Shown one piece after another: positions 31,240-41,915 of a stretch of DNA of 64,000 nt; position 1 is the stretch's first letter, and each line of letters begins with the position of its first letter. Both the position numbers and the translations under genes were made by a program. Where the stretch lies: NCBI GenBank assembly GCA_033977085.1, contig CP138906.1, forward strand, positions 2,356,001-2,420,000. Reading direction: 5' to 3'. The notes under the pieces are model-generated. The model did no database searches and was not told where the DNA came from. It saw only the letters and a program-made list of their open reading frames with translations. The DNA comes from Apirhabdus apintestini (GTDB taxonomy: Bacteria; Pseudomonadota; Gammaproteobacteria; Enterobacterales; Enterobacteriaceae).

Positions 31240-31256
31240 TGCACTTTCACGGTGCG
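31240..31256. promoter_or_regulatory. NtrC-like palindrome in the gltI leader
   Basis: TGCACTTTCACGGTGCG fits TGCAC-N7-GTGCA at nine of ten conserved positions. It lies downstream of the -24/-12 element, an unusual but not excluded position for an enhancer site. Confidence 0.35.
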
Positions 31257-31417
31257 GCACACTTCGCAAACATAAACATTTTATTATCAATATATTTACA
31301 ATAAACCAAACTAAATGATAATTGATTGGGCGTTATCTTTGCTGCGAAAGCGCAGTGAATCGCCAATAACCATCGCACACGCAAGCGCAAGCCCGCGCAT
31401 CGCGAATAGGAGTGGAT

Positions 31418-32314
31418 ATGCAAATACGTAAACTGGCAGCAGCAATAGCCTTGTTGAGCGCGGGCGCTACGCTCGCACAAACGGCCCAGGCCGCCGGAAC
31501 GCTGGAAAAAATCGCAGCAAATGGCGTTATTGTGGTTGGCCATCGCGAGTCATCGGTCCCCTTCTCCTATTACGACAACCAGCAAAAAGTGGTTGGCTAC
31601 TCTCAGGATTATTCAAACGCCATTGTGGCTGCGATTAAAAAGCAGCTTAATAAGCCCGATCTCAAAGTAAAACTGATCCCAATCACCTCGCAAAACCGCA
31701 TTCCACTATTGCAAAACGGCACCTATGATTTTGAGTGCGGCTCGACGACAAATAATCAGGAACGCCAAAAGCAAGCCGCCTTTTCCGACACGATTTTTGT
31801 CGTCGGCACACGCCTGCTCGTGAAAAAAGGCGGCCCTATTCACGATTTCCCCGATCTAAAAGGGAAAACGGTCGTCGTGACTTCCGGCACCACTTCCGAA
31901 GTACTGCTGCACAAACTGAACGATGAGAAAAAGATGGGAATGCGCATTATCAGCGCTAAAGATCACGGGGACTCGTTCCGGACCCTGGAAAGCGGGCGCG
32001 CCTTTGCATTTATGATGGACGACGCGCTGTTAGCCGGGGAACGCGCCAAAGCGAAGAAGCCTGATAGCTGGGAAATCACCGGTACGCCGCAGTCAAAAGA
32101 AGCCTACGGCTGCATGCTACGTAAAGACGACCCTGAATTTAAAAAGCTTATTGATAATGCTATTGCCCAGATTCAAACCAGCGGCGACGCGGAAAAATGG
32201 TTTGATAAATGGTTTAAAAATCCCATTCCGCCAAAAAATCTCAACATGAACTTTGCGCTTTCAGAGGATATGCAAGCCCTGTTTAAATCACCAAACGATA
32301 AAGCCCTTAACTAA
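31418..32314 (+). CDS. gltI: Glutamate/aspartate ABC transporter periplasmic binding protein
   Basis: 298 residues. Signal peptide MQIRKLAAAIALLSAGATLA with cleavage after AQA. Family blocks VIVVGHRESSVPFSYYDNQQ and FECGSTTNNQERQKQAAFSD. The start at 31418 follows TAGGAG. First gene of gltIJKL and the only one of the four that is intact. Confidence 0.95.
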   Translation: MQIRKLAAAIALLSAGATLAQTAQAAGTLEKIAANGVIVVGHRESSVPFSYYDNQQKVVGYSQDYSNAIVAAIKKQLNKPDLKVKLIPITSQNRIPLLQNGTYDFECGSTTNNQERQKQAAFSDTIFVVGTRLLVKKGGPIHDFPDLKGKTVVVTSGTTSEVLLHKLNDEKKMGMRIISAKDHGDSFRTLESGRAFAFMMDDALLAGERAKAKKPDSWEITGTPQSKEAYGCMLRKDDPEFKKLIDNAIAQIQTSGDAEKWFDKWFKNPIPPKNLNMNFALSEDMQALFKSPNDKALN

Positions 32315-32344
32315 AATAATCGCTCGGCCGCATTACGCCGCGCC

Positions 32345-32503
32345 CCCGCGCCGAATGAAAACGGTGCGATCCGGCATAGCGGCGTTAAGAGCGTCAGACC
32401 AACGTCCGTAAGCAGGACAGACAGCATGGCGGTCGGCCGTTCCCCGGCTGCCATGGTAAATCGCTTAGGGTCGGTCATTTCAGGCGGTATTACCGCCCTT
32501 TTA
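32345..32503 (+). ncRNA. sroC: Candidate SroC sponge RNA (gltI-gltJ intergenic)
   Basis: E. coli and Salmonella cut a small RNA, SroC, from the gltI-gltJ intergenic region; it sequesters GcvB. Here a 290-bp intergenic gap ends in TCATTTCAGGCGGTATTACCGCCCTTTT-type sequence: stem GGCGGTA/TACCGCC at 32483-32497 plus T4, which fits the SroC 3' end. Only the terminator region looks conserved; the 5' end is approximate. Confidence 0.45.
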
Positions 32504-32607
32504 AGTCTGGCTCGCGCTGACGTTTCACGCCTGCCACCTTACATGCATCAAATGCATGCTAACAGGCCTGACGCGTGAGCCAGACTGCTATTTTTAGGGA
32601 GCTATCT

Positions 32608-33347
32608 ATGTCTATAGACTGGAACTGGGGCATTTTTTACAGCCAGCCCCTTTGGCGGCACAACTTATCTGGGCTGGCTATGGAGCGGTTTTCAGGTCAC
32701 TGTCGCCCTGTCAGTCTCTGCCTGGGTTATCGCTTTTATCATCGGTACTTTCTTTGGCATCTTACGCACGGTACCCAATCGCTTTCTGGCGGGCCTTGGT
32801 ACCTGCTACGTTGAGTTATTCCGCAATGTGCCGCTTATTGTCCAGTTTTTTACCTGGTATTTAGTTATCCCGGAATTGCTGCCGGAAAATATCGGCATGT
32901 GGTTCAAAGCAGAGCTGGCGCCAAATATACAGTTCTTTGTCTCTTCTATGCTCTGCCTCGGATTATTTACCGCCGCGCGCGTTTGCGAGCAGATCCGCGC
33001 TGCGATTCAATCCCTGCCGCGTGGGCAACGCAGTGCGGCGCTGGCGATGGGACTGACCCTACCGCAAACTTACCGCTATGTGCTGCTCCCTAACGCGCTA
33101 CGCGTGGTGATACCGCCAATGACCTCCGAAATGATGAATATGGTCAAAAATTCAGCCATCGCTTCGACCATCGGCCTGGCAGATATGGCGGCTCAGGCAG
33201 GAAAACTGCTGGATTATTCGGCGCACGCCTGGAGTCATTTACCGCCATCACGCTCGCCTACGTATGTATTAACGCGCTGATTATGGGGATGATGCATATT
33301 ATCGAGCGCAAAGCGCGCCTGCCGGGCAATATAGGAGGGGCAATTAA
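32608..33347 (+). pseudogene. gltJ: Glutamate/aspartate ABC permease GltJ, four frameshifts
   Basis: Membrane permease of the GltIJKL importer. The EAA loop ALAMGLTLPQTYRYVLLPNALR and IASTIGLADMAAQAGKLLDYS are conserved. Four -1 shifts: a T6 run near 32637, a T3 run near 32651, G lost in GCCTGGGAG near 33232, and G lost in a G4 run near 33337 that removes the natural stop and fuses the frame to gltK. Restored length is 247 residues (E. coli 246). Confidence 0.88.
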
Positions 33348-33966
33348 CATGTATGAGTTCGACTGGAGCTCAATAGCGCCAGCGCTACCCTATCTACTTG
33401 ATGGAATGGTCATTACGCTGAAAATTACCCTGATAGCCATTCTGGTAGGCATACTTTGGGGCACTATGCTCGCCGTAATGCGGCTATCAAAGCTGCGTAT
33501 TATCAGCCTCTTTGCCAGCGCCTATGTGAATATCTTCCGTTCTGTGCCTCTGGTGATGGTTTTACTGTGGTTCTATCTGATTGTACCCGGTTTTTTACAG
33601 CAGGTATTAGGGGTTTCCCCAATACGGATATTCGTCTTATCTCAGCAATGACCGCCTTTGCATTATTCGAAGCTGCGTATTACTCAGAGATTATTCGCGC
33701 GGGCATTCAAAGCGTATCACAAGGGCAATCCGGCGCCGCGCTTGCGCTAGGCATGACCCACTGGCAATCAATGCAACTGGTGATATTACCGCAGGCATTT
33801 CGCGCCATGGTGCCGCTGTTACTGACTCAGGGGATTGTTCTATTTCAGGACACTTCATTGGTGTATGTCCTGAGCCTGGCAGACTTTTTCCGCACCGCTG
33901 TCAACAACGGGTAAAAAGTGATCCACTTACCGTCACCACCAACGGTCTAATATTGATCCACCTTGC

Positions 33967-34749
33967 TTACTCAGGATTAGCTTCCGCTATAACCCCGGCC
34001 TTTCGTTTCTGCTTCAGTCGATAGCTCTCTCCTTTTATCTGGACTACGTGTGAGTGATGTAAGATCCGGTCCAGCATTGCCGATGTCAGGGCTGCATCAC
34101 CCGCGAACGTCTGGTCCCACTGCCCGAACGGCAGGTTAGAGGTCAGGATCATCGCGCTCTTTTCGTAACGTTTGGCAATGACCTGGAAGAACAGCTTTGC
34201 CTCTTCCTGGCTGAACGGCAGATAGCCTATTTCGTCGATGATGAGCAGTTTGGGGGCCATGACACCGCGATTGAGTGTCGTTTTGTAACGCCCCTGACGC
34301 TGGGAAGTCGACAGCTGTAACAGCAGGTCCGCTGCTGTTGTGAAGCGAACCTTGATGCCCGCCCGTACTGCCTCGTAGCCCATGGCTATCGCCAGATGTG
34401 TTTTCCCCACGCCCGAGGGGCCCAGCAACACGATGTTTTCGTTACGTTCGATGAAGCTCAGGGAACGCAGCGACTGGATTTGCTTCTGAGGTGCGCCGGT
34501 GGCGAAGGTGAAGTCGTATTCCTCGAACGTCTTCACCGCCGGGAAGGCTGCCATCCGCGTGTACATCGCCTGTTTACGCTGATGCCGGGCCAGTTTCTCC
34601 TCATGTAGCAGGTGCTCCAGGAAGTCCATATAGCTCCATTCCTGATCCACTGCCTGTTGCGACAGTGCCGGCGCCGCGCCGATAAGGCTGTCCAGCTGGA
34701 GCTGTTCAGCAAGCACCATCAGCCGTTGATGTTGTAGTTCGACCATCAT
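33967..34749 (-). CDS. istB: IstB transposition ATPase (copy 2), intact
   Basis: 260 residues from MMVELQHQRLMVLAEQLQLD to KRKAGVIAEANPE. Walker A GPSGVGKTHLA, Walker B LLIIDEIGYLPF, sensor region MILTSNLPF. AAA+ helper for IstA. The open frame continues upstream of the ATG without a stop because of GAGCCTGC here where copy 1 has GAGCTGC. Confidence 0.92.
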   Translation of the reverse strand: MMVELQHQRLMVLAEQLQLDSLIGAAPALSQQAVDQEWSYMDFLEHLLHEEKLARHQRKQAMYTRMAAFPAVKTFEEYDFTFATGAPQKQIQSLRSLSFIERNENIVLLGPSGVGKTHLAIAMGYEAVRAGIKVRFTTAADLLLQLSTSQRQGRYKTTLNRGVMAPKLLIIDEIGYLPFSQEEAKLFFQVIAKRYEKSAMILTSNLPFGQWDQTFAGDAALTSAMLDRILHHSHVVQIKGESYRLKQKRKAGVIAEANPE

Positions 34750-34814
34750 GCAGGCTCCTCTGCAGAACGTGTCATAGATGGACAGCGGATGATGCAACGG
34801 CTGCCTGTCGAAGG

Positions 34815-35768
<954 letters not shown>

Positions 35769-35981
35769 AAGCTCCCCTGTATTCAGAGGAGCAGATTAAC
35801 CCCTGGATCAGTTTTCAACCGCTGGGGTGGATCAGTTTTGCACCGTTGGTAACAACCGCGTCTACTATCGGTGAACGGGACGGCACCCAGGTTGAAATGA
35901 TTCTGTTTGCCGGCGCCGTCTATTTTGTAATTAGCCTCTGCGCCTCTCTTATTGTTAGCTGGCTGAAAAAAGGACCGTCTC

Positions 35982-36706
35982 ATGATTTCCCTAAAAAATA
36001 TTTCTAAATGGTATGGCCACTTTCAGGTGCTAACCGACTGCTCGACTGAGGTAAAAAAGGCGAAGTCGTGGTGGTTTGCGGCCCGTCCGGGTCGGGCAAA
36101 TCAACGCTAATAAAAACCGTTAACGGACTGGAGCCGGTGCAGGCTGGCGCAATTACGGTTAACGGCACGCGTGTGAATGATAAGCGCACTAATTTGGCAC
36201 AGATCCGTTCCCACGTCGGAATGGTATTCCAGCACTTTGAGCTCGTTTCCCCACCTCTCTATTCTTGAAAATTTAACCCTGGCGCAGGTTAAAGTGCTTA
36301 AACGCGACAAAAAAACCGCGCGACAAAAAGGCGCCGGGTTACTTGAAAGAGTCGGGCTTTCCGCGCACGCCAATAAATATCCAGCCCAGCTTTCCGGCGG
36401 CCAGCAGCAGCGAGTCGCCATTGCCCGAGCTCTGTGTATGGACCCTGTCGCCATGCTTTTCGACGAACCCACTTCGGCGCTCGATCCTGAAATGATTAAC
36501 GAAGTGCTCGATGTAATGGTGGAACTGGCTCACGAAGGTATGACGATGATGGTGGTCACGCATGAAATGGGCTTTGCGCGTAAAGTTGCTGACCGGGTGA
36601 TTTTTATGGATGAAGGGAAAATTATTGAAGACTCGCTGAAAGATGATTTTTTAATAGCCCGCAATCCGCGCGTGCCAAAGACTTCCTGGCCCGAATTCTG
36701 CATTAA
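35982..36706 (+). pseudogene. gltL: Glutamate/aspartate ABC ATPase GltL, three frameshifts
   Basis: Walker A CGPSGSGKSTLIK, signature LSGGQQQRVAIARAL, Walker B VAMLFDEPTSALD, H-loop VVTHEMGFA. Indels: -1 in an A6 run near 36053-36058, +1 at 36239-36245 (GAGCTGTTT expected, GAGCTCGTTT seen), -1 in a T6 run near 36647. Restored length is 241 residues, equal to E. coli. Last gene of the operon. Confidence 0.9.
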
Positions 36707-36743
36707 GACGGGCGCGTTCAGAGGTTGATTAAAGGCTCACTTA

Positions 36744-36782
36744 CAACCGTTTCCACGGCGGAGACGGTTGCCCTTCGTTTCG
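36744..36782 (+). terminator. Possible terminator after gltL
   Basis: 11-bp stem CAACCGTTTCC/GGAGACGGTTG (one wobble) with loop ACGGC, followed by CCCTTCGTTT. The T tract is poor. Confidence 0.4.
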
Positions 36783-36915
36783 AGTCTATCCAATAGAGAC
36801 GCTTTCTGTTGTTTCGCCCGGCGGATTAGCAACAACATTAATACTGCCCCTTTCAGCAAAGTCGGACTTACCTCACCGGGCAACCGAACGTTACACTGCG
36901 CGCCAGCGCCGGATA

Positions 36916-37395
36916 TTAAGGCTCAAACGGGCGCCGCTGAAACTGGTCGTGTCCGCATTTTGGGCAGCGCGGGAGCACTTCTGGCGTGTAAAAAGCCATA
37001 GGATGATGGCACTTCTCGCACACCAAATTTCCCAGCCCCACAACTTCCCCGCTGTGATAAACGCCGTGATGATTAAGGTCCTGAAATACCTCTCGCCATT
37101 CCAGTTGCGTTTTATCAGTAACATCAGCCAACTCTTGCCATAGGCTTTCTTTAATAACGCGCATGAAAACACTGTCGCTCTCATCGCGACTTTCCTGGTA
37201 GCTCACGGCGAACTCCTCAAGATCGCGCCGTACTGCGCGCGTAATCTCACCGATTTCTGTACGGGTGAGTTCACCGGCATTTGCCATGCGCTGACGCGCG
37301 CTTTCAACCAGTGCATCAATATCCCGCTCCCCATTGCGTAACCGCTCGCTGAGCGACGCCACCAGTTCACGATACTGCTGAGCCACTTTTCCCAT
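36916..37395 (-). CDS. ybeL: YbeL (DUF1451 zinc-ribbon protein)
   Basis: 159 residues from MGKVAQQYRELVASLSERLR; start chosen by GGAGG 8 bp upstream. Coiled-coil-like N-terminal half and a C-terminal zinc ribbon with two CxxC pairs (LVCEKCHHP, RCPKCGHDQF). Role unknown. Divergent from leuS, as in E. coli. Intact. Confidence 0.93.
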   Translation of the reverse strand: MGKVAQQYRELVASLSERLRNGERDIDALVESARQRMANAGELTRTEIGEITRAVRRDLEEFAVSYQESRDESDSVFMRVIKESLWQELADVTDKTQLEWREVFQDLNHHGVYHSGEVVGLGNLVCEKCHHPMAFYTPEVLPRCPKCGHDQFQRRPFEP

Positions 37396-37633
37396 CGCTT
37401 TCCCTCCGAAGTTTGCCAATGCTTGTTAAGCATAGCCGTTAATTCCGTTACTTTGTGTCCGCCTTGCCGTCATCCTGCCCGGCCGCACGCTATAAGGCCG
37501 CTGCGCACAATTACCGCGTTCAACGTTTGAAAGGCTGTTGTGGCGCGCATGAATCGGCTATGCTATGGCGATCTACGTTATATACCGTCAACGCTACATT
37601 TGTAGCTGTATTCACCACAGGACTATGGCTGCC

Positions 37634-40216
37634 ATGCAAGAGCAATATCGCCCGGAAGAGATAGAATCTGACGTTCAGCTTCACTGGCAAGAGAAGCGGA
37701 CATTTGAAGTTAAAGAAGATGCAAGCAAAGAGAAGTATTACTGCCTGTCGATGCTTCCCTATCCTTCCGGCCGACTCCATATGGGCCACGTTCGCAACTA
37801 TACCATTGGCGATGTTGTCGCTCGTTATCAGCGGATGCTGGGGAAAAATGTATTGCAGCCTATCGGCTGGGACGCATTTGGCCTGCCGGCAGAGGGGGCG
37901 GCGGTAAAAAATAATACCGCACCGGCTCCCTGGACGTATGACAACATTGAATACATGAAGAACCAGCTCAAAATGCTGGGCTTCGGCTATGACTGGAGCC
38001 GCGAGCTTACGACGTGCAAACCAGAATATTATCGCTGGGAGCAAAAGTTCTTCACTGAACTGTATAAAAAAGGATTGGTTTACAAGAAAACCTCCGCAGT
38101 CAACTGGTGCCCTAACGACCAGACCGTACTGGCGAATGAACAGGTTATCGACGGATGCTGCTGGCGCTGTGATACCAAAGTAGAGCGTAAAGAAATCCCC
38201 CAGTGGTTTATTAAAATCACCGCTTATGCCGATGAATTATTAAGCGACCTGGATAAACTGGATCACTGGCCAGATACGGTTAAGACTATGCAGCGCAACT
38301 GGATTGGGCGCTCTGAGGGCATAGAAATCACCTTCAATGTCGACCGCTACGCTGATACGCTCACCGTCTATACCACGCGCCCGGATACGTTTATGGGCTG
38401 CACCTATCTCGCCGTAGCGGCGGGGCATCCGCTGGCGCAGCAGGCGTCTGCTAATAATCCTGAGCTGGCGCAATTTATTGAAGAATGTCGCAATACCCGG
38501 GTCGCTGAAGCGGAAATGGCGACCATGGAGAAAAAAGGCGTGGATACCGGCTATAAGGCTATCCATCCGCTCACCGGTGAAGCTATTCCGGTATGGGCTG
38601 CAAACTTCGTATTAATGGAGTATGGCACCGGCGCGGTGATGGCCGTACCGGGCCACGATCAGCGTGACTACGAATTCGCCACAAAATACGCGCTGAATAT
38701 TAAACCGGTTATCCTGGCGGCGGATGGCTCAGAGCCGGATCTCTCTACGCAAGCCCTCACGGAAAAAGGGGTTTTGTTTAATTCAGGCGAATTTGACGGT
38801 CTGGACTATGAGGCCGGTTTCAACGCGATCGCCGATAAACTGGCCTCTATGGGCGTTGGCGTGCGTAAAGTGAATTATCGCCTGCGCGACTGGGGCGTTT
38901 CCCGCCAGCGCTACTGGGGCGCGCCTATCCCGATGGTCACGCTTGAAGACGGCACAGTAATGCCGACGCCGGACGACCAACTGCCGGTTATCCTGCCGGA
39001 AGATGTCACGATGGATGGGATAACAAGCCCTATCAAAGCCGATCCTCAATGGGCGAAAACCACCGTTAATGGTCAGCCTGCGCTGCGTGAAACGGATACT
39101 TTCGATACCTTTATGGAATCCTCATGGTACTACGCGCGCTACACCTGCCCGCAGTACCATGAAGGCATGCTGGATCCCAACGCGGCGAACTACTGGTTGC
39201 CGGTGGATATCTATATTGGCGGCATTGAACACGCGATAATGCACCTGCTTTACTTCCGTTTCTTCCATAAGCTGCTGCGCGACGCGGGGCTGGTAAACTC
39301 CAGTGAGCCAGCGAAGCAGCTGCTGTGCCAGGGAATGGTGCTGGCGGATGCATTTTACTATGTGGGCGATAATGGCGAACGCAACTGGGTATCTCCGGTT
39401 GACGCTATCGTTGAGCGCGATGAGAAAGGCCGCATCACTCAGGCGCACGATGCAGCGGGCCATTCGCTGGTTTACACCGGCATGAGCAAAATGTCGAAGT
39501 CGAAAAACAACGGTATTGACCCGCAGGTTATGGTTGAACGCTACGGTGCCGACACCGTACGTCTGTTTATGATGTTCGCAGCACCGGCGGATATGACGCT
39601 GGAGTGGCAGGAATCAGGCGTAGAAGGCGCTAACCGTTTCCTGAAGCGCCTGTGGAAGCTGGTCTACGAACATACTCAGGGCGGAGCGGCTCCCGCTCTG
39701 GATTTAGCTACGTTAAATGATGCACGCAAAGCGCTGCGCTGCGATCTTCATAAAACCATTGCTAAAGTTACCGACGATATTGGCCGCCGCCAGACATTTA
39801 ACACCGCAATTGCCGCCATCATGGAACTCATGAATAAGCTGGCAAAAGCGCCTCAGCAGGAAGAGCAGGACCGCGCGCTTATGCGGGAGGCGCTGATTGC
39901 CGTAGTGCGTATGCTCTATCCGTTTACGCCGCATATCTGCTTTGCGCTATGGCAAACGCTGGGCGGCGAAGGGGATATTGACAACGTTCTCTGGCCGCAG
40001 GCTGATGCTCAGGCGATGATCGAAGATACTCGTCTTATCGTGGTGCAGGTTAACGGCAAAGTGCGTGGAAAAATTACCGTCGCGGCGGATGCGACTGAAG
40101 CACAGGTTCGTGAGCGTGCAGGCCAGGAGCCGCTGGTTGCAAAATACCTTGACGGAGTTACCGTACGCAAAGTGATTTATGTACCGGGCAAGCTATTGAA
40201 TCTGGTCGTAGGCTAA
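37634..40216 (+). CDS. leuS: Leucyl-tRNA synthetase
   Basis: 860 residues (E. coli 860) from MQEQYRPEEIESDVQLHWQE. HIGH equivalent in YPSGRLHMGHVRNYT, KMSKS in GMSKMSKSKNNGID, editing domain with TTRPDTFMGCTYLAVA. Intact over 2.58 kb, the longest undamaged gene here. The start is set by family; the open frame extends 69 bp further upstream. First gene of leuS-lptE-holA-nadD. Confidence 0.97.
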   Translation: MQEQYRPEEIESDVQLHWQEKRTFEVKEDASKEKYYCLSMLPYPSGRLHMGHVRNYTIGDVVARYQRMLGKNVLQPIGWDAFGLPAEGAAVKNNTAPAPWTYDNIEYMKNQLKMLGFGYDWSRELTTCKPEYYRWEQKFFTELYKKGLVYKKTSAVNWCPNDQTVLANEQVIDGCCWRCDTKVERKEIPQWFIKITAYADELLSDLDKLDHWPDTVKTMQRNWIGRSEGIEITFNVDRYADTLTVYTTRPDTFMGCTYLAVAAGHPLAQQASANNPELAQFIEECRNTRVAEAEMATMEKKGVDTGYKAIHPLTGEAIPVWAANFVLMEYGTGAVMAVPGHDQRDYEFATKYALNIKPVILAADGSEPDLSTQALTEKGVLFNSGEFDGLDYEAGFNAIADKLASMGVGVRKVNYRLRDWGVSRQRYWGAPIPMVTLEDGTVMPTPDDQLPVILPEDVTMDGITSPIKADPQWAKTTVNGQPALRETDTFDTFMESSWYYARYTCPQYHEGMLDPNAANYWLPVDIYIGGIEHAIMHLLYFRFFHKLLRDAGLVNSSEPAKQLLCQGMVLADAFYYVGDNGERNWVSPVDAIVERDEKGRITQAHDAAGHSLVYTGMSKMSKSKNNGIDPQVMVERYGADTVRLFMMFAAPADMTLEWQESGVEGANRFLKRLWKLVYEHTQGGAAPALDLATLNDARKALRCDLHKTIAKVTDDIGRRQTFNTAIAAIMELMNKLAKAPQQEEQDRALMREALIAVVRMLYPFTPHICFALWQTLGGEGDIDNVLWPQADAQAMIEDTRLIVVQVNGKVRGKITVAADATEAQVRERAGQEPLVAKYLDGVTVRKVIYVPGKLLNLVVG

Positions 40217-40230
40217 GCACAGGAGGAAGC

Positions 40231-40884
40231 GTGCGCCATTTATTCTCATTAATACTCTCCCTGGCGGTGCTAAGCACCGCCAGCTGTGGACTCCATTTGC
40301 GCGGTAACGAACAGGTTCCGCATCAAATGCAGACGCTGATTCTGGACTCGGGCGATCCCTACGGTCCGCTAAGCCGCGCTGTACGCAATCAGTTACGCCT
40401 GAGCGGCGTCCAGGTCGTGGAAAAAGACCCTTTGCGCCAGGATGTGCCGTCGCTGCGCCTTGGCGGTGCCAGCATCGTCAAAGATACGGCGTCAGTCTTC
40501 CAGGACGGTCGTACTGCCGAATACCAAATGGTGATGACCGTCAGCGCGAAAGTATTGATTCCCGGACACGATATTTATCCTATAAAAACTAAAGTGTACC
40601 GCTCTTTCTTTGATAACCCACTGGCAGCGCTCGCTAAAGACGCTGAGCAAGATATGATAATCAAAGAGATGTACGAAAAAGCGGCAGAGCAATTAGTGCG
40701 TAAACTGATGGCCGTACACGTTGCCGACGTTCGTCAGACGGAACAGGCGGAAGAAACGCAGGCGCCTGCAGATGCATTACCTGGCTCAGACGCTGCTGGC
40801 CGCAACGGCGATACGTCAGATTCTGCCGCAGCCGATGATTCTGCCAATACGCCTTTACTGAACGGCTCGCCGACCGGACGCTAA
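40231..40884 (+). CDS. lptE: LPS-assembly lipoprotein LptE
   Basis: 217 residues from a GTG start after AGGAGGAAGC. Lipobox at STASC gives a lipidated Cys19. LptE plugs the LptD barrel for LPS export to the outer membrane. The C-terminal 45 residues are Ala/Asp/Ser-rich and low complexity, longer than I recall for E. coli LptE (193). The stop overlaps the holA start (TAATG). Confidence 0.93.
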   Translation: MRHLFSLILSLAVLSTASCGLHLRGNEQVPHQMQTLILDSGDPYGPLSRAVRNQLRLSGVQVVEKDPLRQDVPSLRLGGASIVKDTASVFQDGRTAEYQMVMTVSAKVLIPGHDIYPIKTKVYRSFFDNPLAALAKDAEQDMIIKEMYEKAAEQLVRKLMAVHVADVRQTEQAEETQAPADALPGSDAAGRNGDTSDSAAADDSANTPLLNGSPTGR

Positions 40885-41915
40885 TGCTAAAACTGTGGCC
40901 GGAACAGCTTCGCGCGCAGCTTAATGAAGGGCTGCGCGCGGCTTATCTACTGCTGGGAAACGATCCGCTACTACTCCAGGAAAGCCAGGACTACATTAGA
41001 CAACAGGCTCAAAGTCAGGGCTTTTCGGAATACCACGCCTTTCAGGTTGATGTTGCTACCGACTGGGATCCCCTTTTCTCACTCAGCCAGTCGCTGAGCC
41101 TGTTTTCCAGCAGACAGATTCTCGCGCTGACGCTACCGGACAACGGCCCCACGGCACCGGTGGCCACTCAGCTAGATAAACTGGTCGATTTACTGCACGA
41201 GGATTTACTGCTTATCGTTCGCGGCCCCCGTTTGTCGAAAGCCCAGGAAAATGCGGCCTGGATAACAAAATTACGTCAGCGCGCAATTCAGGTTAATTGC
41301 CAGACGCCTGAACAGGCACAGCTTCCCCGCTGGGTATCCACGCGCGCTAAACAGATGCGGTTAGACATCGACGAACCCGCCATCCAGTTGCTGTGCTATT
41401 GCTATGAAGGCAATCTGCTGGCGCTCAATCAGGCGCTGGAGCGGCTATCCCTGATATGGCCTGAAGGTAAACTCACGCTACCGCGCGTGGAGCAGGCGGT
41501 GAATGATGCCGCACACTTCACGCCTTTTCACTGGGTTGACGCGCTGCTTGCCGGAAAATGTAAGCGTGCGCTACATATCCTGCACCAGTTACGACTTGAG
41601 GCCTGTGAGCCGGTAATTCTGATGCGCTCAGTGCAGCGCGAGCTTCTTCAACTGGTCACCCTGAAGCGAGAATCTGCCAATACCCCGCTACGCACGCTTT
41701 TTGATAACCAGCGCGTGTGGCAAACCCGTCGACCGCTGTTAACCGACGCACTCACTCGGCTCTCCGATAAAGCACTCTGGCAAGCGGTACATTTACTGTA
41801 TCAAACTGAACTCACCGTTAAGCAAGACTATGGCCAGTCGGTCTGGAGTGAACTGGAAAGCCTGACGCTATTGCTTTGCCACGGCGCTCTGGCGGATATT
41901 TTTATCGATGATTAA
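40884..41915 (+). CDS. holA: DNA polymerase III delta subunit
   Basis: 343 residues (E. coli 343). Clamp-loader subunit that opens the beta clamp. N-terminal MLKLWPEQLRAQLNEGLRAA and LLGNDPLLLQES, C-terminal LYQTELTVKQDYGQSVWSEL are typical. Overlaps lptE by one base and nadD by 8 bp. Intact. Confidence 0.95.
   Translation: MLKLWPEQLRAQLNEGLRAAYLLLGNDPLLLQESQDYIRQQAQSQGFSEYHAFQVDVATDWDPLFSLSQSLSLFSSRQILALTLPDNGPTAPVATQLDKLVDLLHEDLLLIVRGPRLSKAQENAAWITKLRQRAIQVNCQTPEQAQLPRWVSTRAKQMRLDIDEPAIQLLCYCYEGNLLALNQALERLSLIWPEGKLTLPRVEQAVNDAAHFTPFHWVDALLAGKCKRALHILHQLRLEACEPVILMRSVQRELLQLVTLKRESANTPLRTLFDNQRVWQTRRPLLTDALTRLSDKALWQAVHLLYQTELTVKQDYGQSVWSELESLTLLLCHGALADIFIDD

Noticed and set aside
33283..33651. 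A genuine GltJ-GltK fusion protein
   Set aside because: One missing G explains it, and the same kind of lesion recurs throughout the window; family members are separate.
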